Source of the DNA: an uncultured Saprospiraceae bacterium
GTDB taxonomy: Bacteria > Bacteroidota > Bacteroidia > Chitinophagales > Saprospiraceae
DNA length: 64,000 nucleotides
Reading direction: 5' to 3'
Assembly (NCBI GenBank): GCA_938015805.1
Contig: CALLXF010000086.1
Coordinates: 1 to 64,000, forward strand
The notes below the pieces were generated by a model. The model was not told where the DNA came from, ran no database searches, and worked only from the letters and a program-made list of their open reading frames with translations. The translations under genes were made by a program, and so were the position numbers. Of the stretch, positions 58,931-64,000 are shown piece by piece; position 1 is the first letter of the stretch, and every line of letters begins with the position of its first letter.

Positions 58931-59989
58931 ATGTCTCGATTTTTAATTACTAGGTTATTTCATGGTATAATGACGCTCGTTATTGTCGTGGTATTGATAA
59001 GTGCTTTAATCTATATTGCACCTGTAGATCCTGCAAGACTTACATTCGGTCAACGATCAGATGTATCAGCTGTAGAATTAAAAACAAAGCAGCTGGGTTT
59101 AGATCAGCCTTTATATAAACAGATGCTTTATTACCTCAGAGATGTATCTCCAGTAGCAGTAATTCCATCAGAAAGCTTAGGTAGTAAGCCATATCGTGGA
59201 TTTGCTATTTTCACAGTTTCAGGTGAAAAGGTGCTTGCTTTAAAGCTTCCTTATTTAAGAGACTCCTTCCAAACAGGTAGGTCTGTAAGTGATTTGTTAG
59301 CTCAAGCGATTCCTAAAACCATTTTACTCGCATTATCCGCGTTTGTGATTGCTATTGTATTAGGTATATTTCTGGGAGTATTTGCGGCATTAAAAAAGGA
59401 TACTTGGATCGATAATATTATTATCAGTTTATCGGTAATCGGGTATTCTGTTCCGAGTTATGTTAGTGCGATTATTTTAGCTTTAGTTTTTGGATACTGG
59501 CTAGAACATATCACTGGTTTAAACATACAGGGTAGTTTAGTGGAGTTAAACGATTATGGAGATGAAGTTATCGTGTGGAAAAACTTAATCTTACCTGCAA
59601 TTGCATTGGGTATTAGACCACTGGCTGTAATAGCACAGCTGACTCGTAGTGCTTTTTTGGATATTATGAGTCAGGATTTTATAAGGACTGCTCAGGCCAA
59701 AGGACTTAGATATATCGATGTCATAAAAAAACATGCTTTTAGAAATTCTCTGAATCCTGTGGTCACGGCAGTAAGTGGATGGTTAGCCTCATTACTTGCA
59801 GGAGCTTTTTTTGTAGAAAACGTATTTAATTTTAAAGGTCTAGGTCAGCTTACAGTTACGGCATTACTAAACTATGATATACCTGTAATTCTTGCTTGTG
59901 TAATTTTTACTAGTGGTGTATTTATTTTTATAAATATTTTAGTAGACGTAATTTATAAGATACTCGATCCTAAAATTAAACTGGGATAG
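58931..59989 (+). CDS. ABC transporter permease, DppB/OppB-like (ORF-track ATG at 58901; ATG at 58931 preferred)
   Basis: RFLITRLFHGIMTLVIVVVLISALIYI; LTRSAFLDIMSQDFIRTAQAKGLRYIDVIKKHAFRNSLNPVVTAVSGWLASLLAGAFFVENVF. Confidence 0.9.
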   Translation: MSRFLITRLFHGIMTLVIVVVLISALIYIAPVDPARLTFGQRSDVSAVELKTKQLGLDQPLYKQMLYYLRDVSPVAVIPSESLGSKPYRGFAIFTVSGEKVLALKLPYLRDSFQTGRSVSDLLAQAIPKTILLALSAFVIAIVLGIFLGVFAALKKDTWIDNIIISLSVIGYSVPSYVSAIILALVFGYWLEHITGLNIQGSLVELNDYGDEVIVWKNLILPAIALGIRPLAVIAQLTRSAFLDIMSQDFIRTAQAKGLRYIDVIKKHAFRNSLNPVVTAVSGWLASLLAGAFFVENVFNFKGLGQLTVTALLNYDIPVILACVIFTSGVFIFINILVDVIYKILDPKIKLG

Positions 59990-60011
59990 CAGATCTGAGA
60001 GGGGTATAAAA

Positions 60012-60042
60012 AAAAGAGATGCTTTTGCAAGACATCTCTTTT
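60012..60042. terminator. Bidirectional terminator between convergent genes
   Basis: AAAAGAGATG ... CATCTCTTTT. Confidence 0.7.
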
Positions 60043-60064
60043 AGAAAAAAACTTTACTATATTC

Positions 60065-60703
60065 TTAAAATCCTATACCTAGTCCTAAGCTTAACGCACT
60101 GATATCTGATTTAAATTTTGTTTGATTGCTATCGTTATAAATATGGTCTCCTACTTTGCTAAAATTATCTTCATATTTTACATCGATTCTAACTGGACCT
60201 AGATCATAAGCGATCATAGCTTGGAATCCCATATTAGTATCTCTTCTTTTTTCATTATAAAAGTCAAAATTTTGTAATCCAGAATTAAAGTCTATGCTTT
60301 TGTGCAGAACTGGTCCTACACCTATTCTAAAATTATTTACTTTAATTCCTCCAATAATGTGTAAATCTAAATTATTGTTTTCTTCAGTAATATTAGGAGT
60401 AGGTACATTTTCATCTATGTACGATCTTACTAAGTATTTTGTGGAATAGTTAGTATACATTACTTCCCCTTGTACAAATAAAAACCCAAAGTCTTTGTTG
60501 GCATACATACCCACTGACTTTGCTGGAGTGTATTCCATAAAACTTATATCATGAGTGATTCTGTTATCCTCATTTATGATAAGAGCGGAAGTCTCATCAG
60601 CCATGATATGACCTGCTGATACTTTGATTCCTAATTTGTTCTGTGCCGATGTACTAAGTCCTGCTAAAAGAAAAGCAACAATTATTAAAATATTTTTATT
60701 CAT
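60065..60703 (-). CDS. Outer membrane beta-barrel protein, probable paralog of 8085..8720
   Basis: Similar length, signal peptide, GIKVSAGH start and organisation (by-eye comparison). Confidence 0.6.
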   Translation of the reverse strand: MNKNILIIVAFLLAGLSTSAQNKLGIKVSAGHIMADETSALIINEDNRITHDISFMEYTPAKSVGMYANKDFGFLFVQGEVMYTNYSTKYLVRSYIDENVPTPNITEENNNLDLHIIGGIKVNNFRIGVGPVLHKSIDFNSGLQNFDFYNEKRRDTNMGFQAMIAYDLGPVRIDVKYEDNFSKVGDHIYNDSNQTKFKSDISALSLGLGIGF

Positions 60704-60999
60704 TTTGATTGATGTTTATAGTATTATGACTCATTAGACGAGTAGAACCCTCTTAATATTATGTGAAATTTTATTTTTTTGTCTAACTGGTCTATCGCGA
60801 CTTTTGAAACAAATAATGGTATTTATAAACAATAACAAAATATAATATTAAAACGTTGGTGTAGAATTTTAAGATATCTCTATCTAGTACTAGAGGTCAA
60901 ATTAAAATTTTGTGTATTTTTATATTAAAAGTTTTAATTATTTGTTCACTACTTTACTTTTAGAGTTAGCATCTTTATGCTTCACTTAGTAATGGACCT

Positions 61000-62178
61000 A
61001 TGCAAGACCAAGGAAGATATAGCCGTAGAGGTGTCTCTCATTCTAAAAGCGAAGTGCACGCGGCAATAGAAAATCTAGATAAAGGATTATATCCTAAAGC
61101 ATTTTGTAAAATCTTACCGGATCGAGTGGGAGGGGATGATGATTTTGTTAATATCATGCATGCCGATACAGCTGGGACTAAAACCTCACTTGCTTATTTG
61201 TATTGGAAAGAAACGGGTGACTTATCTGTATGGAAGGGTATTGCCCAAGACTCTATTGTGATGAATGTAGATGATATGGCTTGTGTCGGAGCAGTGTCTA
61301 ATATTATTCTGTCTAGTACTATAGGAAGGAATAAAACTAAGATACCCGGATCTATTCTAAAAGAAATTATACAAGGGGCTCAATCTTTTGTAAAAGAAAT
61401 GGAAAGTCATGATGTGAGTATTTTTCCATCTGGAGGAGAAACTGCAGATGTCGGAGATATTGTTAGATCCATCGATGTAGGGTACACCACCTTTGCCAGA
61501 TTACATAAGGATAATCTTATTGTTAATAATATTTCTAATGGCGATGTAATTGTAGGACTTGCGAGTTATGGAAAGGCTACTTACGAGGATTCCTACAATG
61601 GGGGAATGGGAAGTAACGGATTGAGTTCTGCTCGTCATGATGTACTGCATAAATCGTACGCTCACAAATACCCTGAGTCTTTTGATCCCGATATTCCAGA
61701 AGATGTAGTGTACTCCGGGAGTAAAATGCTCACGGACACAGTAGAAATAGAAGGAGAAGAAATTACAATTGGCAAATTAATTTTATCTCCTACTCGTTCT
61801 TATCTTCCAGTACTAAAAAAGGTTTTAGATCAGGTAAAGAATAAGATTAACGGTATCATACATTGTACGGGAGGTGCACAGACTAAAGTTTTAAAGTTTA
61901 TAGAAAACAAAAAGGTTATTAAGAACAATCTGCTTCCTTTACCTCCACTTTTTAAATTGATTCAGGAAGAGTCTGGTACCGATTGGAGAGAAATGTATCA
62001 AGTTTTTAATATGGGCCACCGTCTGGAATTTTACACAGACCCTGATACTGCAAAAACCATTATAGATATCGCATCATCTTTTAATATCGACGCCCAAGTA
62101 ATTGGAAGGGTAGAAGACTCTAATAAAAATGAGGTACTCATAGATGGAGATTATGGAACGTTTTCTTTCGAGGAGTAG
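61000..62178 (+). CDS. AIR synthase-related protein / phosphoribosylformylglycinamidine cyclo-ligase
   Basis: HADTAGTKTSLAYLYWKETGDLSVWKGIAQDSIVMNVDDMACVGAVSNIILSSTIGRNK; FPSGGETADVGDIVRSIDVGYT; FNMGHRLEFYT. Confidence 0.9.
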   Translation: MQDQGRYSRRGVSHSKSEVHAAIENLDKGLYPKAFCKILPDRVGGDDDFVNIMHADTAGTKTSLAYLYWKETGDLSVWKGIAQDSIVMNVDDMACVGAVSNIILSSTIGRNKTKIPGSILKEIIQGAQSFVKEMESHDVSIFPSGGETADVGDIVRSIDVGYTTFARLHKDNLIVNNISNGDVIVGLASYGKATYEDSYNGGMGSNGLSSARHDVLHKSYAHKYPESFDPDIPEDVVYSGSKMLTDTVEIEGEEITIGKLILSPTRSYLPVLKKVLDQVKNKINGIIHCTGGAQTKVLKFIENKKVIKNNLLPLPPLFKLIQEESGTDWREMYQVFNMGHRLEFYTDPDTAKTIIDIASSFNIDAQVIGRVEDSNKNEVLIDGDYGTFSFEE

Positions 62179-62360
62179 CTAAGAATTACAACTTAATTTT
62201 GCTTGTTAGGATAAGGACTTTCGTCCAATGATTTATTGTGTGCAAGAGTAAAAAGCACACACCTTAAATATCGGTTTTGATAATTTAATTGCTTTAAGAA
62301 ACTTATTAGGGCATCAAAGATGTTTATCTCTCGTATTATTATTAGTGAGAAAAAAGAGTT

Positions 62361-63053
62361 ATGCCTAGGAAAAAACATATCGAAGTCCTTAAACACGAAT
62401 CAAATAAAATTATCAAAAGCCATATGTTCATGGCTATGGGAGCTGGATTAATTCCTATTCCTTTTGCTGATATACTGGGAGTCGGTGCAGTCCAGTTAGA
62501 TATGATCAGACAGATAAGTAATGTGTTTGATGTTGATTTTAAAGATGTTCAGGTAAAAGCTATAATCACCAGTCTTACTGGAAGTTCGATGGCTCGGATA
62601 GGGGCGTCCTCAGTAGTAAAATTTATACCTGGTGTCGGAGCCATCGCAGGAGGCGTTTCTATGGCAGCCTTCTCTGCAGCGAGTACTTATGCTTTAGGTG
62701 AAGTAACAAAAAAGCATTTTGAGACTGGAGGAACTTTTTTAGATCTGGATCCAGAGAATTTAAAAGATTTCTACGAAGAAAAGTTTAAGCAAGGAAAGGA
62801 AATGGCTAAAAAGATCAGGGAAGAGAAAGAAGAAGAAATCGTTATGGATGATGATTTAGATAATGCGACGAGTCAAGATATAAATACTAGTGATAACTTT
62901 GGTTTAACAAAGGATGATCAGATTACTCCTGTCGTTAATCAAGAAAAAGCCAGAGATATCGTTGATAAACTAAACGATCTAGCCAGATTACATTCTGAGG
63001 GAATTATTACAAAAGGCGAATTGGAAAAAGCAAAAAAGCGATTACTGAAATAG
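62361..63053 (+). CDS. DUF697 (YcjF-like) protein with C-terminal SHOCT-like motif
   Basis: IPIPFADILGVGAVQLDMIRQISNVFDV...IPGVGAIAGGVSMAAFSAASTYALGEV; terminal LNDLARLHSEGIITKGELEKAKKRLL. Confidence 0.85.
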   Translation: MPRKKHIEVLKHESNKIIKSHMFMAMGAGLIPIPFADILGVGAVQLDMIRQISNVFDVDFKDVQVKAIITSLTGSSMARIGASSVVKFIPGVGAIAGGVSMAAFSAASTYALGEVTKKHFETGGTFLDLDPENLKDFYEEKFKQGKEMAKKIREEKEEEIVMDDDLDNATSQDINTSDNFGLTKDDQITPVVNQEKARDIVDKLNDLARLHSEGIITKGELEKAKKRLLK

Positions 63054-63082
63054 AGTATATCTGTTATCTACTTTAAATAAAA

Positions 63083-63112
63083 AAGGAGCCAAGAACATAT
63101 CCTTGACTCCTT
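63083..63112 (-). terminator. Intrinsic terminator-like hairpin between convergent genes
   Basis: AAGGAGcCAAG ... CTTGaCTCCTT; one mismatch; A-run gives a minus-strand T-tract. Confidence 0.65.
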
Positions 63113-63134
63113 CGTAAGTAGGTTTTCCGGAAGT

Positions 63135-64000
63135 TTATCTATTTATTATAATTCTTTTAGTAGCAAATTTATCATTAGCATTAATTCTAATGTAATAAAT
63201 TCCATTATTTAAATCAGACCCATCAAATGGATAAATTTGATCTCCATTCATTTGACCATAATTTTTCTGAGAAATAAGTTTTCCTAAACCATCCATCACA
63301 GCAATAGAAATATTTGCAGCTTCCTCTAGTTGGATTCTAATATTACTGACACCATTAGTAGGGTTAGGAGAGATGGAGATATTTTGTTCTAACGTTATAT
63401 CTTTTGTATCGACAGCACTTTCGATTTTTGTAGACTCTGCGTTATCCACAAATCCTCCCGGTCCAGTAACCGCACTTACGATGTGCATTTTTTCAACATC
63501 GTAATCATCAGATAGTGTAATCGTAAAATCATGAGCATACCATCCAGCATCTATAATGGCTGTTGTGCTAAAAGCATCGTCTATTCCGGCCCAACTCGTA
63601 AGTAACTCACGAGCAACATGATTGTAAACCATTTGTGACGCAGGAACAGGATTAGGTAATAACTCATAACCACCCATAATTCCTGCTCCACCTCCTGCAT
63701 ATGCATTTGACTGAGCGTATCCTTGATCAGTTCCGGTAACGCCATCTTCTGTAAGACCTACCACAAGTTTGTGATCTCCGACAGCTCCATTTTCAAAGTA
63801 TGTATGAACTGTAAGTTGTAATTCTCTTGTAGTTTCATCATAGTTTGCTTCATGTACCATTACGGAGTTAGCTGGTTGAACTATATACTCTATGATTTTT
63901 GCTTCCAGCTGAGCAGGATCTAACTCTTCATTTTCTCTTTCAAAAATCATCCCTGGATACCCTGTTACAGGTAAAGCTGCATCCCAGTCTGCATTTGCCA
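63135..64000 (-). CDS. Omp28-related protein with T9SS sorting domain (5' truncated by window edge)
   Basis: Frame stays open to nt 64000 (..ANADWDAALPVTGYPGMIFERENEE); ISISPNPTNGVSNIRIQL...NGIYYIRINANDKFATKRIIINR. Confidence 0.8.
   Translation of the reverse strand, partial: ANADWDAALPVTGYPGMIFERENEELDPAQLEAKIIEYIVQPANSVMVHEANYDETTRELQLTVHTYFENGAVGDHKLVVGLTEDGVTGTDQGYAQSNAYAGGGAGIMGGYELLPNPVPASQMVYNHVARELLTSWAGIDDAFSTTAIIDAGWYAHDFTITLSDDYDVEKMHIVSAVTGPGGFVDNAESTKIESAVDTKDITLEQNISISPNPTNGVSNIRIQLEEAANISIAVMDGLGKLISQKNYGQMNGDQIYPFDGSDLNNGIYYIRINANDKFATKRIIINR

Noticed and set aside
62193-62396. 67-aa minus ORF between the purM-like and DUF697 genes
   Set aside because: Spans two intergenic hairpins and the DUF697 start; no family resemblance.
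1-64000. CRISPR array, prophage, transposon, defence island, tRNA/rRNA
   Set aside because: No regularly spaced repeats, transposase or integrase, phage structural genes, known defence nucleases or RNA genes were recognised on reading.

Overview
This 64 kb window comes from an AT-rich Bacteroidota chromosome. A Saprospiria-like source is an inference from the type IX secretion (T9SS) sorting tails, GWxTD and gliding-motility C-terminal proteins, TTG-N19/20-TAnnTTTG promoters and a short ~289 aa RpoD. Most of it is chromosomal housekeeping: smc, engB, miaA, rpoD-type sigma factor, rplS, lepB, dapB, accD, bshC, a purM-like gene and a Sua5/TsaC-type gene. Mixed in are several T9SS cargo proteins, a surface-glycan cluster (about 31.9-40.7 kb), a TonB receptor/LytS/LytTR operon (12.7-17.0 kb) and a photolyase locus. 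I found no rRNA, tRNA, CRISPR array, prophage or transposon. The most unusual signal is an interspersed short palindrome, TTGGC-N4-GCCAA (most often ATTGGCGAAAGCC). I count 11 copies by eye. Ten lie in unrelated genes, all in the same reading frame (Ala-X-Ala), and one is intergenic. Other leads: a DUF2256-like 43-aa tetracysteine gene missing from the ORF track, next to a photolyase that lacks the C-terminal Fe-S cysteines; and 21-bp-phased direct repeats upstream of the TonB/LytS/LytTR operon. All counts and alignments were made by eye; no database search was run.
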